The notes beneath the pieces are model-generated. The model saw only the letters and a list, made by a program, of their open reading frames with translations. It searched no databases and had not been told where the DNA came from. From contig CAIPFE010000019.1 of NCBI GenBank assembly GCA_903864275.1, positions 248,001-312,000 of the forward strand: 64,000 bases of DNA, given 5' to 3'. The position numbers were made by a program, and so were the translations under genes. The stretch is from an uncultured Mucilaginibacter sp. (GTDB taxonomy: Bacteria > Bacteroidota > Bacteroidia > Sphingobacteriales > Sphingobacteriaceae). The number at the start of each line of letters is the position of its first letter. Position 1 is the stretch's first letter. Positions 44,662 through 53,564 of this stretch are shown here, piece by piece.

Positions 44662-46413
44662 ATGAAACGTATCACACTAATTCTTCTTGTTATTTTTTCA
44701 CTATGTAATATCTGCCTTGCGCAGGATATCTCCGGTTTAAGCTATCCTGCCGATCCTGCAAAACAACCGCATCCCGAAATCCCGAAAGGAGAAGTGCTGA
44801 AGTTTGACTTTAACACGCCTGCAATTTATCCGGGCACTAAACGGACTTACTGGGTTTATGTGCCTGCCCAATACAACCCCAATAAGCCGGCATGTTTGTA
44901 TGTAGACATGGATGACGTACAATTCAGCGCCCCCACGGTTTTTGATTACCTTATTAATAAAGGCGAAATGCCGGTTACCATTGGTGTATTTATAGGCTCG
45001 GGCACAGTAATGAAAAATGATACAGAAGCAGTGAGGTATAACAGGAGCCACGAGTTTGACAGTATGAATAACGACTTTGTCAACTTTTTATTAAATGAAC
45101 TTTTGCCAGATGTGGAAAATAAAAAAACTTCGGATGGCCGTGCGATCAGGATATCGAAAGATGCGAACGACCATGCCATTGCCGGGGCGAGCAGCGGCGC
45201 CATTTGCGGTTTTACAGCAGCCTGGCAACGGCCGGATGCTTTTAGCCGGGTATTTAGTGCGATTGGCACTTATGTAGGCATGCGCGGCGGGGACCAATAC
45301 CCAGTGCTGATCCGCAAAACGGAGCCAAAGCCCATCAGGATATTTTTACAGGATGGTTCCAATGATGCCTGGAACCCCTTATTTGCCAACTGGTACACAT
45401 CCAACCTGGCTATGGAAGCCGCTTTAAGCTTTTCGGGCTACGAAGTGGCACATTCATGGGGAAACGGCGGGCATGACGGTAAACAGGCCGATGCTATTTT
45501 CCCTGATGTAATGCGCTGGCTTTGGAAAGGTTGGCCCCAAAAAGTACAGAACGGTAAAACCAACAATAACATGCTCACCACTATTTTGCCTGACGGCGAA
45601 ACATGGCAACCCGTAAATGATGACATAAAGCAAGCTGCTTCCATTACTTCGGGGCCGGGAGGTGAAGTTGTGATGCAGGATAGCGCCGGATGGATAAACA
45701 AAATTGATATAAATGGTAAGGTCAGCCAGCTCGCAAAAACTAAAAGCGGCGTTATCGCCTGTGATATAAATGGGACAATGAATTTGATCGGGCAAACCGG
45801 GGTTGGGTTATTAATTATCACAGCGAACGGTAAGCAAGGTGTGATCTCGAAAAATATAGAGGGCAAAAAGCTGGTGGTCACCAGCCTTGGCATCTATATT
45901 ACACAACCGGCTTTAACCCAGGCTGATCCCGGAAAGGTATTGCTGGTTAAGCCCGATGGCAGAATAACCGATGCTGATGCCGGCTTACGTTTTGCTTCCG
46001 CGATAACGATTTCGCCCGACCGCAGCCAGTTATTTGTTGCGGAAGATAATACGAATTGGATATACAGCTATGTTATTCAAAATGATGGCTCCCTAAAATA
46101 TAAACAGAAATGGTACTGGCTGCACCAAACAGATAATTATGGTTATAGCCAGGTATTTGATATGGCCATGGATAACGAAGGAAATTTGTATGCCGCCACC
46201 AACGCGGGCATACAGGTTTGTGATCAAAACGGGCGGGTACGCGCCATTTTACAATTTCCAAATGGCCTTATCACAGGCTTGTGCTTTGGCGGGACGGATT
46301 TTAACACCTTATTTGTGATTTGCGACGGCCACATTTATAAACGGAAACTTAAAGTTAAAGGAGTGCCTTCATGGGCCGCCCCGGTACACCCGCAAAGCAT
46401 CGGCGCGGGATAA
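44662..46413 (+). CDS. Secreted esterase fused to an SMP-30/gluconolactonase-like beta-propeller
   Basis: 583 residues with a signal peptide ending CLAQ. Residues about 45-300 form an alpha/beta-hydrolase of the esterase-D/CE1 type: nucleophile Ser in IAGASSGAICG, Asp in LQDGSNDAWN, His in NGGHDGKQA. From about 310 a beta-propeller of the SMP-30/gluconolactonase type follows (DGETWQPV, DNEGNLYAATNAGIQV, GGTDFNTLFV). Its natural substrates may be sugar esters and sugar lactones. It lies 56 bp ahead of a gluconate permease and then a glycerate kinase, so a sugar-acid route fits. That route is inferred. Confidence 0.8.
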   Translation: MKRITLILLVIFSLCNICLAQDISGLSYPADPAKQPHPEIPKGEVLKFDFNTPAIYPGTKRTYWVYVPAQYNPNKPACLYVDMDDVQFSAPTVFDYLINKGEMPVTIGVFIGSGTVMKNDTEAVRYNRSHEFDSMNNDFVNFLLNELLPDVENKKTSDGRAIRISKDANDHAIAGASSGAICGFTAAWQRPDAFSRVFSAIGTYVGMRGGDQYPVLIRKTEPKPIRIFLQDGSNDAWNPLFANWYTSNLAMEAALSFSGYEVAHSWGNGGHDGKQADAIFPDVMRWLWKGWPQKVQNGKTNNNMLTTILPDGETWQPVNDDIKQAASITSGPGGEVVMQDSAGWINKIDINGKVSQLAKTKSGVIACDINGTMNLIGQTGVGLLIITANGKQGVISKNIEGKKLVVTSLGIYITQPALTQADPGKVLLVKPDGRITDADAGLRFASAITISPDRSQLFVAEDNTNWIYSYVIQNDGSLKYKQKWYWLHQTDNYGYSQVFDMAMDNEGNLYAATNAGIQVCDQNGRVRAILQFPNGLITGLCFGGTDFNTLFVICDGHIYKRKLKVKGVPSWAAPVHPQSIGAG

Positions 46414-46469
46414 TTGGTTAGGAATAGCAATTTAATAGAGCAAATAATTTCAACTCAACCATAGTTTAA

Positions 46470-47798
46470 ATGACCCATTCCTTCACTTACATAATTACTT
46501 TCCTCGTCGCCGGCATTGCCCTTATTGTGGTGCTGACTACCAAATATAAGGTCCCGGCTTTCTTCGCTTTATTTTTTGCTTGTTTGCTGGTAGGCTTAGG
46601 CATCGGGTTGCCATTGAGTGGTGTTATTTCGGTAACAAAGGATGGGTTCGGCAATATAATGAAATCATTAGGACTGATTATTGTATTGGGCACCGCGCTG
46701 GGTTTATTACTCGAATACACAGGCAGTACAACAGTTATGGCCTCATTCCTGATAAAAAAACTTGGCGATAAACGTGCCCCCTTAGCGATGAGCATCACCG
46801 GCTTCATCGTTGGCCTGCCTATATTTTGTGATTCTGGTTTTATTGTATTGAACGGCTTGAATAAGTCAATGGCAAAACGCACCGGTATCCCGATAGCCAT
46901 TATGTCTGTTTCACTTGCCACGGGTCTATTATCTGTTCATTGCCTGGTACCGCCCCACCCCGGGGCCACGGCAGCTGCCGTCACCATTGGGGTTGATTTT
47001 GGCAAGTTGATATTAATAGGGATGGTTGTGGCTATCCCGGCAATGATCGTGGGTTACCTATGGGCGAGGTACGCCGGCAAAAATACACCTGATAAAATAA
47101 CTGATGATGAAATTGTTGTAAATCATTCAGGTAACTTGCCCTCATTATTACAAGCCTGCCTTCCAGTAATCGTCCCGATAGTTTTGATAGGCCTTAAATC
47201 TTTTTTTACAACCGGCACAACAGTTTACCACGGCGGTTTGTCAGTGCTTTTTGCTTTTGGCGATCCCATTATCGCATTGCTGATCGGGGTATTACTGGCG
47301 TTTAATTGCAAACGATCATGGAAAAGAAATGAAATAAGCCGGCTATTACAGGAAGCCACGGAAAAAGCAGGCGGGATATTGATAATTATCGGCATGGGCG
47401 GCGCGTTTGGCGCTATATTAACCGCCGCAAAAATTGGCGATCATTTTAGCCAATCACTGGCATTGGGCAGCATGGGCATATTTTTCCCGTTTTTACTGAC
47501 CTCGGTATTAAAGACGGCCCAGGGTTCATCAACGGTAGCGATCATCACTGCGGCATCGATTGTACTGCCCCTATTGCCCGCCCTTGGGTTAAATAGCGAA
47601 AATGGTAAATTGCTCTGTGTATTGGCGATGGGCGGGGGCTCCATGATCATCTCGCATGCCAACGACGCCTATTTTTGGGTGATCGCAAAATTCGCCGGCC
47701 TCGAAATGAAAACTATGTTAAAGGTATATTCAATAGCCACCCTGTTAATGGGACTTACCACCATAACGATGGTTTATATTTTATCAAAGTTGATATAA
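46470..47798 (+). CDS. Gluconate:H+ symporter, GntP family
   Basis: 442 residues, about 12 membrane helices, in the usual length range of GntP/GntT (about 440). Characteristic parts are LVGLGIGLPL, IVGLPIFCDSGFIVLNGL, HCLVPPHPGATAAA, AKIGDHFS and AQGSSTVAIITAASIVLPLL. It imports gluconate or a related sugar acid with protons across the inner membrane. It is between the esterase-propeller protein and glycerate kinase in the same direction. Confidence 0.93.
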   Translation: MTHSFTYIITFLVAGIALIVVLTTKYKVPAFFALFFACLLVGLGIGLPLSGVISVTKDGFGNIMKSLGLIIVLGTALGLLLEYTGSTTVMASFLIKKLGDKRAPLAMSITGFIVGLPIFCDSGFIVLNGLNKSMAKRTGIPIAIMSVSLATGLLSVHCLVPPHPGATAAAVTIGVDFGKLILIGMVVAIPAMIVGYLWARYAGKNTPDKITDDEIVVNHSGNLPSLLQACLPVIVPIVLIGLKSFFTTGTTVYHGGLSVLFAFGDPIIALLIGVLLAFNCKRSWKRNEISRLLQEATEKAGGILIIIGMGGAFGAILTAAKIGDHFSQSLALGSMGIFFPFLLTSVLKTAQGSSTVAIITAASIVLPLLPALGLNSENGKLLCVLAMGGGSMIISHANDAYFWVIAKFAGLEMKTMLKVYSIATLLMGLTTITMVYILSKLI

Positions 47799-47865
47799 AT
47801 CATAAAAAAACTATATTTAATGGCTGAAATCGAAACATTCCGAACTTATAAATCCGAAATCAAAG

Positions 47866-49002
47866 ATGCATATTCTCATCGCCCCTAACGCATTTAAAAA
47901 CAGCCTTGACGCAATCCAGGTTGCTGCGGCCATTGAGCAAGGTTTGAAATTAAGCCGTTTGGATTGTACCACAGCATGTTTCCCGATTGCCGATGGGGGA
48001 GATGGTACAGGCAGCCTGATCATCGAATCCTGTGAAGGGGTGATAAAATGGAAGGAAGTCCATGACCCTTTCGGGAGGATCATAAGGGCCTCCTTCGGGC
48101 TGATAGACGGGGGTAAGACAGCGGTCATCGAGATGGCCGACGCATCTGGTCTCAGGTTACTAAAAAAGGATGAATTGGATCCTCTGCTTGCCTCATCATA
48201 CGGAACAGGGGAACTTATAAAGTTTGCGCTGGATGAGGGCGTTAGTAAGATTATTATTGCAATGGGAGGTTCGGCTACGGTCGACGGTGGTTGTGGCATA
48301 TTGAGCGCGCTCGGCGTATCTTTTTTTAACGCACAGGGGTATGTTTTACGGGCAATACCGGGCGATTTGATCAACCTGGCCAAGGTTGATATCTCCGCGC
48401 TCGATAAGCGGGTTTATAACTGCGAAATGGTTATACTTTGCGATGTAGACAACAAATTGCTCGGGCCGCATGGGGCCGCGTATGTTTTTGGCCCCCAAAA
48501 AGGCGCCACACCAAAAGCAGTGAATATACTGGATGATTTTTTAAAAAATTTCGCAGCGATATCACACATAAAATCAGGAATCAACATGGCCGCTATCAAG
48601 CACAGCGGCGCTGCCGGTGGCGCTGCGGCAGGTTTACACATTTGGTTAGATGCGAAAATGGTTAACGGTACCGACTATTTTTTGTCCCTAACAAACTTTG
48701 ATGATGCTTTAGAAGGAAGTGACCTGCTAATTACCGGCGAGGGAAGCATCGACCGGCAAACACTGCAGGGTAAAGGCCCCTATGGCGTTGCTTGCAGGGC
48801 AATAGAGCAGCAAATTCCTGTAATTGGCATAGCCGGCCAAATACCTTTGGAGCAGGATGATGATCTGCAGGATTATTTCGACACCTTGGTTTCGATAAAT
48901 AACGAACCCGCCGATTTGGTAACGGCAATGAAAAATACCCGGGAAAATTTGGTACGCACCGCGCGGGGGATAGGGAATTTGATAGCGCTTAAGTACGGAT
49001 GA
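47866..49002 (+). CDS. Glycerate kinase, GlxK/GarK type
   Basis: 378 residues. Family marks are the N-terminal ILIAPNAFKNSLDA, PIADGGDGTGS, DGGKTAVIEMADASGLRLL, AMGGSATVDGGCGIL, CDVDNKLLGPHGAA, GAAGGAAAGL and LLITGEGSIDRQTLQGKGP. It phosphorylates D-glycerate (2-phosphoglycerate-forming in this type) and ends sugar-acid degradation routes. Preceded by a gluconate-type permease with a 67-bp gap, it probably serves the same pathway. No dehydratase or aldolase of that pathway is in the window. Confidence 0.92.
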   Translation: MHILIAPNAFKNSLDAIQVAAAIEQGLKLSRLDCTTACFPIADGGDGTGSLIIESCEGVIKWKEVHDPFGRIIRASFGLIDGGKTAVIEMADASGLRLLKKDELDPLLASSYGTGELIKFALDEGVSKIIIAMGGSATVDGGCGILSALGVSFFNAQGYVLRAIPGDLINLAKVDISALDKRVYNCEMVILCDVDNKLLGPHGAAYVFGPQKGATPKAVNILDDFLKNFAAISHIKSGINMAAIKHSGAAGGAAAGLHIWLDAKMVNGTDYFLSLTNFDDALEGSDLLITGEGSIDRQTLQGKGPYGVACRAIEQQIPVIGIAGQIPLEQDDDLQDYFDTLVSINNEPADLVTAMKNTRENLVRTARGIGNLIALKYG

Positions 49003-49080
49003 TAAATAAAAAGTAAGCACCCGTGTCTTGCCGAAACAAGTTCGTCAAGAGGCCCACTTTTTTGCCTTGTTTGAACCCAT

Positions 49081-49088
49081 TATTTTTG
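49081..49088 (+). promoter_or_regulatory. Putative -7 promoter box for the amine oxidase
   Basis: TATTTTTG at 49081-49088 fits TAnnTTTG and lies 41 bp before the ATG at 49130. A TTTG at 49061-49064 is 16 bp upstream, slightly short of the usual spacing. Confidence 0.35.
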
Positions 49089-49129
49089 CTTCTGCATTTT
49101 ATTCTTGCTAACTTGTAAGCTTTCATTTT

Positions 49130-50443
49130 ATGAATAAAGCTGACGTTTTAATTATTGGCGCAGGGGCGGCAGGTTTGATGGCCGCCTGTACTTTGGCAAA
49201 AGCCGGCAAAAAAGTTACAGTGATCGAGGCGCGCGACAGGTGCGGCGGCCGGATATATACCTTGAACAGCGAACGGCTTTTTTACGCAATGGAACTGGGG
49301 GCTGAGTTTGTTCATGGCAACCTGCCCCTTACCCTAAAATTATTAAATGAGGCTGGTATTCCTTACTATGCGGCGACAGGCGAAATGTGGCAATATAGAA
49401 ACGGGAGTTTTGGTAATGAAGGCGGCTTTATGCCCGACTGGTTTTTGCTGATGGCCCGGCTCGAAAAATTGGAACACGATACCAGTATTGAAGATTTTTT
49501 ACAGACCGAGTTCCCCGGGGATGAATACTATGACCTTAAAAAAGCCGTGCGCCGGTTTGTACATGGTTATGATACGGCCGAAACGCAAAGGGTGAGTGCC
49601 TTTGCTTTAAGGAATGAGTGGACCGCCGAGGATGACGACTCACAGTACCGGATAAAGGGCGGGTATAGCGGAATAATAACTTGCCTGGAAGATGACGTTA
49701 AAAGAGCAATGGGAGTAATCCACCTTAATGCTGTGGTTAAAGACATCCACTGGCAGCCTTGCAATGTAAAGGCGGTTACTGATAATGGGACGGTTTACGA
49801 AGCTGCACAGGTGCTCGTTGCGGTGCCTTTGGGCGTTTTACAGGCCGCTGACGGGGCAAAAGGGGCGATAGCCTTTTATCCTCCAATCCCTGAGCAGAAA
49901 GACGCCATCAAATTAATGGGCTTTGGGGCCATTATAAAAATATTGCTGGAATTTAAGGAACCATTTTGGGAAGATGAATTAAGCGAAGTATTGGCAGGTA
50001 AAAGTTTGAAAAATATGGGCTTCCTGTTATCAGGTGAGGAAATACCGACCTGGTGGACACAAGTACCAAAACATAGTTCCGTACTTACGGGCTGGTTAGG
50101 CGGCCCGCCAGCGATGGAAAAAAAGGATATGCCAACTGAAGAAATATTGCGGCGGTCTTTGCGATCATTAAGCAATATATTTAAACGCGATCCGGAAGAA
50201 TTAAAGGCTAAGCTGGTGGCCCATTATATCGTTAATTGGACCAATGAACCATTTACCCGCGGCTCGTATGCGTACGACACCATGGAGGCCCCGGCAAGTC
50301 GCGAAGTTTTAAACGCCCCGGTTAATAATACCATTTTTTTTGCCGGTGAATATCTATATGACGGCCAGGCCATGGGCACCGTTGAAGCTGCATTAACAAG
50401 CGGGGAAGATGTGGCGAAAAGGATGATTAATATGGCTCTGTGA
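49130..50443 (+). CDS. FAD-dependent flavin monoamine oxidase family protein
   Basis: 437 residues. The N-terminal Rossmann loop is VLIIGAGAAGLMAAC with the Glu at the end of strand 2 (VIEARDRCGGRI), the classic amine-oxidase/protoporphyrinogen-oxidase fingerprint. Also visible are LGAEFVHG, a C-terminal FAD segment TIFFAGEYLYDGQAMGTVEAA, and a Trp-rich substrate domain. It oxidises an amine to an aldehyde or imine with H2O2 as by-product. There is no export signal. The substrate is unknown; related proteins include polyamine and amino-acid oxidases. Confidence 0.88.
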   Translation: MNKADVLIIGAGAAGLMAACTLAKAGKKVTVIEARDRCGGRIYTLNSERLFYAMELGAEFVHGNLPLTLKLLNEAGIPYYAATGEMWQYRNGSFGNEGGFMPDWFLLMARLEKLEHDTSIEDFLQTEFPGDEYYDLKKAVRRFVHGYDTAETQRVSAFALRNEWTAEDDDSQYRIKGGYSGIITCLEDDVKRAMGVIHLNAVVKDIHWQPCNVKAVTDNGTVYEAAQVLVAVPLGVLQAADGAKGAIAFYPPIPEQKDAIKLMGFGAIIKILLEFKEPFWEDELSEVLAGKSLKNMGFLLSGEEIPTWWTQVPKHSSVLTGWLGGPPAMEKKDMPTEEILRRSLRSLSNIFKRDPEELKAKLVAHYIVNWTNEPFTRGSYAYDTMEAPASREVLNAPVNNTIFFAGEYLYDGQAMGTVEAALTSGEDVAKRMINMAL

Positions 50444-50519
50444 CGGATAGGGCGGTTATCAAAATTGACCTCGCATCATTGGCCTATTACCGTTAGTTTG
50501 GTTAAACCCGCTTTACTAA

Positions 50520-50660
50520 TTTGGCTAAAGCCCTTTTGTTAATCGTTTCTTATCCGTTGGTTGAAGCCAACGGCAATGAATGTAACAAGCGATATATCAG
50601 TTCATTGCCGTCCGCTTTAGCGGACGGTGCTTATACAAAAGGTAGAGGGCTTTAGCCAAA
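50520..50660. repeat. Nested hairpin element between convergent genes
   Basis: TTTGGCTAAAGCCC at 50520-50533 and its exact inverse at 50647-50660 bound the element. Inside are a hairpin CCGTTGG/CCAACGG (50554-50560 with 50567-50573), an inverted pair CGGCAATGAA / TTCATTGCCG (50571-50580 with 50601-50610), and a hairpin CCGTCCGC-TTTA-GCGGACGG (50608-50627). It contains no ORF. The two flanking genes converge on it, so it may also act as a terminator. It looks like a small non-coding repeat element. Confidence 0.65.
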
Positions 50661-50696
50661 ATATTGCTCGATACACAAAATTTATATGTTACTCTG

Positions 50697-51923
50697 CTAT
50701 TTAACCGGTTCCCAATAATTCCCCGATATAATGATCATATCCAATAGCTTAATGGTGTTATCGTAATAATCAAAATTCTTCAGCTTAAATGCCGTTAAAT
50801 AATCCCAAACCTTATTTAGCCAAACCTGGTTTTTTTGATCAACGATAGCCGATACGGCAAAGGGGGCTATAAAACTCAGCGCTTCAAAATTTCGCCCTTT
50901 TATATCAGCGCCCGCTAAAGTGTACCCGGCCGCAAGGTTATAAGTATTATTATTGGTGGTTTCCCTTAGCCACCGGTTTATTCTGTCAACCATAGTTTTT
51001 GACCGTTTGTCACCTGTCAGCAAATAATCGGTAGCAATACGCCAGGGGACACGGCAGGCATTATAATTATAATACCCATCATATTTCGACTCGAGGAAAT
51101 GCGGCGGTGCTGGCTTTGCTTTCTTATTGATATTGACGATAAAATCCGGCACAAGCCCGGCATCAGGGCTGTAACTATCCTGTAAGCTATTAAAAAGCTT
51201 ATAATTGGCATCTGTTACCTTATTCCATCTAAGGTCATGTGTTGCGCTATAAAATGCCTTAAAATGTGCAGGCATAAAGTCAGATGACCGCATATCGAAA
51301 TAGTCTTTGCTTTCCGCCTCGATACCATCGCATAATAAAATTGACCACGTTTTGTGGTTGATATCAAGTTTCATAATATCCCCGATCATATCCCTGCCGA
51401 CTTGCAGGTAATTTATTGGGCCCTTGCTGCCCCACTGCTTATCAGCCAGCAAAAGGGAGTACGCAATATCCATATCACCATCAGTTGCCGACGTTGCATC
51501 CGAGCTTTTGCCATTGGTATATTGCGCCCAGGCCATTAAATATTTGCTTCTTTTATCAGGATGGGATTTATAGTAGCGGAACAAATTATCATAGGTGACT
51601 TTTGCAGACGCATCATATCCGGCCATCAACGCCGTGATGATCATTCCATACCCCTGTCCCTCGGACACACATTGTTTTTTACCCACGCCCTCAAACCAAA
51701 CATAGCTTTCGGGCTTGCCGGGCATATTTTTAATGAACCGTTTTTTCCATTGGGTATAAAAGGTTTCAACGGCATTATCCAGTTGGGTTTGTGAAACATG
51801 GTTGGGTTTAATGGTGCCTGCAAAATACTTTACATGCTGTGGGAAGGGCTTTTGCGGGGGCTGGGCGAATAGCGGAATACTATAACAAATTATAATAGAC
51901 AGTATAAGCCATTTGCGGGACAT
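50697..51923 (-). CDS. Secreted GH8 glycoside hydrolase
   Basis: 408 residues from the ATG at 51923 with a signal peptide ending PLFAQ. GH8 features are the acid Glu in CVSEGQGYGM (E88) and SSDATSATDGDMDIAYSLL with the second catalytic Asp near D148, plus the alternating helix pattern of an (alpha/alpha)6 barrel. GH8 enzymes cleave beta-1,4-linked glucans, xylo-oligosaccharides or chitosan, and sequence alone does not separate them here. It is a single gene. The GH2 enzyme 7 kb away could finish the oligosaccharides made by an endo-acting GH8. Confidence 0.9.
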   Translation of the reverse strand: MSRKWLILSIIICYSIPLFAQPPQKPFPQHVKYFAGTIKPNHVSQTQLDNAVETFYTQWKKRFIKNMPGKPESYVWFEGVGKKQCVSEGQGYGMIITALMAGYDASAKVTYDNLFRYYKSHPDKRSKYLMAWAQYTNGKSSDATSATDGDMDIAYSLLLADKQWGSKGPINYLQVGRDMIGDIMKLDINHKTWSILLCDGIEAESKDYFDMRSSDFMPAHFKAFYSATHDLRWNKVTDANYKLFNSLQDSYSPDAGLVPDFIVNINKKAKPAPPHFLESKYDGYYNYNACRVPWRIATDYLLTGDKRSKTMVDRINRWLRETTNNNTYNLAAGYTLAGADIKGRNFEALSFIAPFAVSAIVDQKNQVWLNKVWDYLTAFKLKNFDYYDNTIKLLDMIIISGNYWEPVK

Positions 51924-52117
51924 CAATCTTTCTCTTTAATATCTTCAGTTTTGTAAAGGTAATTAAAATTAACACCCATCTGTGCCCTGAGGATTGCTAC
52001 GGGTTACCGGAGTGATTAAGGCCACACAAGTCCAAATACTTTTGTTCATACAAATGCAATATTTTTTTCGTAACAGTGATAATACTTATATTGTGTCATT
52101 TATACACGGTATGATTT

Positions 52118-52125
52118 TAATTTTG
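52118..52125 (+). promoter_or_regulatory. Putative -7 promoter box for the efflux operon
   Basis: TAATTTTG at 52118-52125 fits TAnnTTTG and lies 23 bp before the tolC-like ATG at 52149. A TTG at 52091-52093 is 24 bp upstream, longer than usual. Confidence 0.4.
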
Positions 52126-52148
52126 CGCATCTTTAGTAATAATACTAT

Positions 52149-53555
52149 ATGTTGAAAAGAAATTACTTATATATCTTTTTGATTTGCTTAAATATATTGT
52201 TTGCCTTGCCTGCCCAATGCCAGCAAAAGGTTTTGGGTTTGAAAGAGGCGGAACAGATCGCGCTTGCCAATTACGGTACCATCAAATCCAAAACAAACCA
52301 GCTAAATGCCTCAAAAGCTTATTTAACCGAAACAAAAACAGAACAACTTCCCAATGTAAGCGTTTCGGCACAGCAGGATTATGGTACGGTTAATTCGCAA
52401 TTCGGACCGCTTTACGGGCTCAATGGATTAGCCGCCGCATCATCGGGGCCCATTTTCGCAAAGCAAAACTGGAACGCCGCTTTTGGTTCACTTTACCTGG
52501 GCAATGTCAGCTGGGATTTTTTCGCTTTCGGCAGGGCAGTGGAAAAGGTGAAAGTTCAAAAGTCGGCGGTAAATTTGAATGAAACCGACCTGGCGCAGGA
52601 GCAGTTCCAGCACCAGGTGCGGGTAGCAAGTACTTATTTAAACTTACTTGCCGCGCAGCAGCTAAGCAAGGCACAGCAGGATAATCTTAACCGCGCTATC
52701 GACCTGCAAAAGGTCGTGATCGCCCGGGTGAAGAACGGATTGAATGCCGGCGTTGACTCATCACAGGCAAACGCCCAGGTATCTAATGCCAGGATCGCAT
52801 TGACCAATGCCCAGGAAACCGAGCAGGAGCAGAGCAACCTGCTTGCGCAGTATATGGGCGTCCCGCCCACGAATGATTTTACCCTCGACACGGTCTTTGT
52901 TACCAAAGCCCCTGCCAATACGGATCCGCAGCCAACCGTTAACTTTGATAGTCATCCAATATTACAGTTTTACCAGAACCGTATAAATGTGAGTAACGAG
53001 CAGGCGAAGTACTTAAGCACTTTCAGCTACCCTACGTTTACACTATTTGGCGTTTACCAGGGCCGGGGATCGGGTTTTAATGGCGACTATGGATCCAATC
53101 CGGGTGATTACAGCAGCAGTTACGGTGCTGGCGCTGATCCCACCCGCTATAATTATCTATTTGGCGTGGGCCTGACGTGGAATATCACCACCCCATTCAG
53201 GGTGCATTACCAGGTGCAGGCGCAAAAATTTACTTCGGCACAGTATAGGGATGATTACGACCTGGTCCACCAGCAATTGAATGACCAGCTAATGCTTGCT
53301 GAAACGAGGATCAGTAACGCTTTGAAAAATTATCATGAAGTACCGGAAGAGGTAAAGGCTGCCACAGACGCTTATAACCAAAAATTTGCGCTGTATAAAA
53401 ACGGGCTGGCCAACATCGTTGATTTTACGCAGGCCTTATTTGCTTTAAACACTGCCGAGATCGACAAATACATAACTTCGAATAACGTTTGGCAGGCACT
53501 ATTATTTAAAGCTGCCGCAACCGGCGATTTTGGAATATTTATAAATAACTTTTAG
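52149..53555 (+). CDS. TolC-family outer-membrane efflux channel
   Basis: 468 residues with a signal peptide ending ALPAQC/QQK. Long coiled-coil helices appear twice (about 35-70, 150-240 and again 270-330, 390-460), as in the duplicated TolC fold: QLSKAQQDNLNRAIDLQKVVIARVKNG and the second-half YHEVPEEVKAATDAYNQKFAL. It forms a trimeric channel with the RND pump and adaptor encoded next. First gene of a three-gene operon; the gap to the pump gene is 9 bp. Confidence 0.9.
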   Translation: MLKRNYLYIFLICLNILFALPAQCQQKVLGLKEAEQIALANYGTIKSKTNQLNASKAYLTETKTEQLPNVSVSAQQDYGTVNSQFGPLYGLNGLAAASSGPIFAKQNWNAAFGSLYLGNVSWDFFAFGRAVEKVKVQKSAVNLNETDLAQEQFQHQVRVASTYLNLLAAQQLSKAQQDNLNRAIDLQKVVIARVKNGLNAGVDSSQANAQVSNARIALTNAQETEQEQSNLLAQYMGVPPTNDFTLDTVFVTKAPANTDPQPTVNFDSHPILQFYQNRINVSNEQAKYLSTFSYPTFTLFGVYQGRGSGFNGDYGSNPGDYSSSYGAGADPTRYNYLFGVGLTWNITTPFRVHYQVQAQKFTSAQYRDDYDLVHQQLNDQLMLAETRISNALKNYHEVPEEVKAATDAYNQKFALYKNGLANIVDFTQALFALNTAEIDKYITSNNVWQALLFKAAATGDFGIFINNF

Positions 53556-53564
53556 AGGTATATA

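Noticed and set aside
45081..45093. A third match to TTTGTCAACTTTTT of the 33-bp palindrome
   Set aside because: It is inside the esterase-propeller coding sequence and lacks the second arm, so it is a chance match.
47817..48383. A 188-codon reverse frame
   Set aside because: Antisense to the glycerate kinase, which shows all its family motifs over the same bases. The Pro/Ser-rich composition is typical of a shadow frame.
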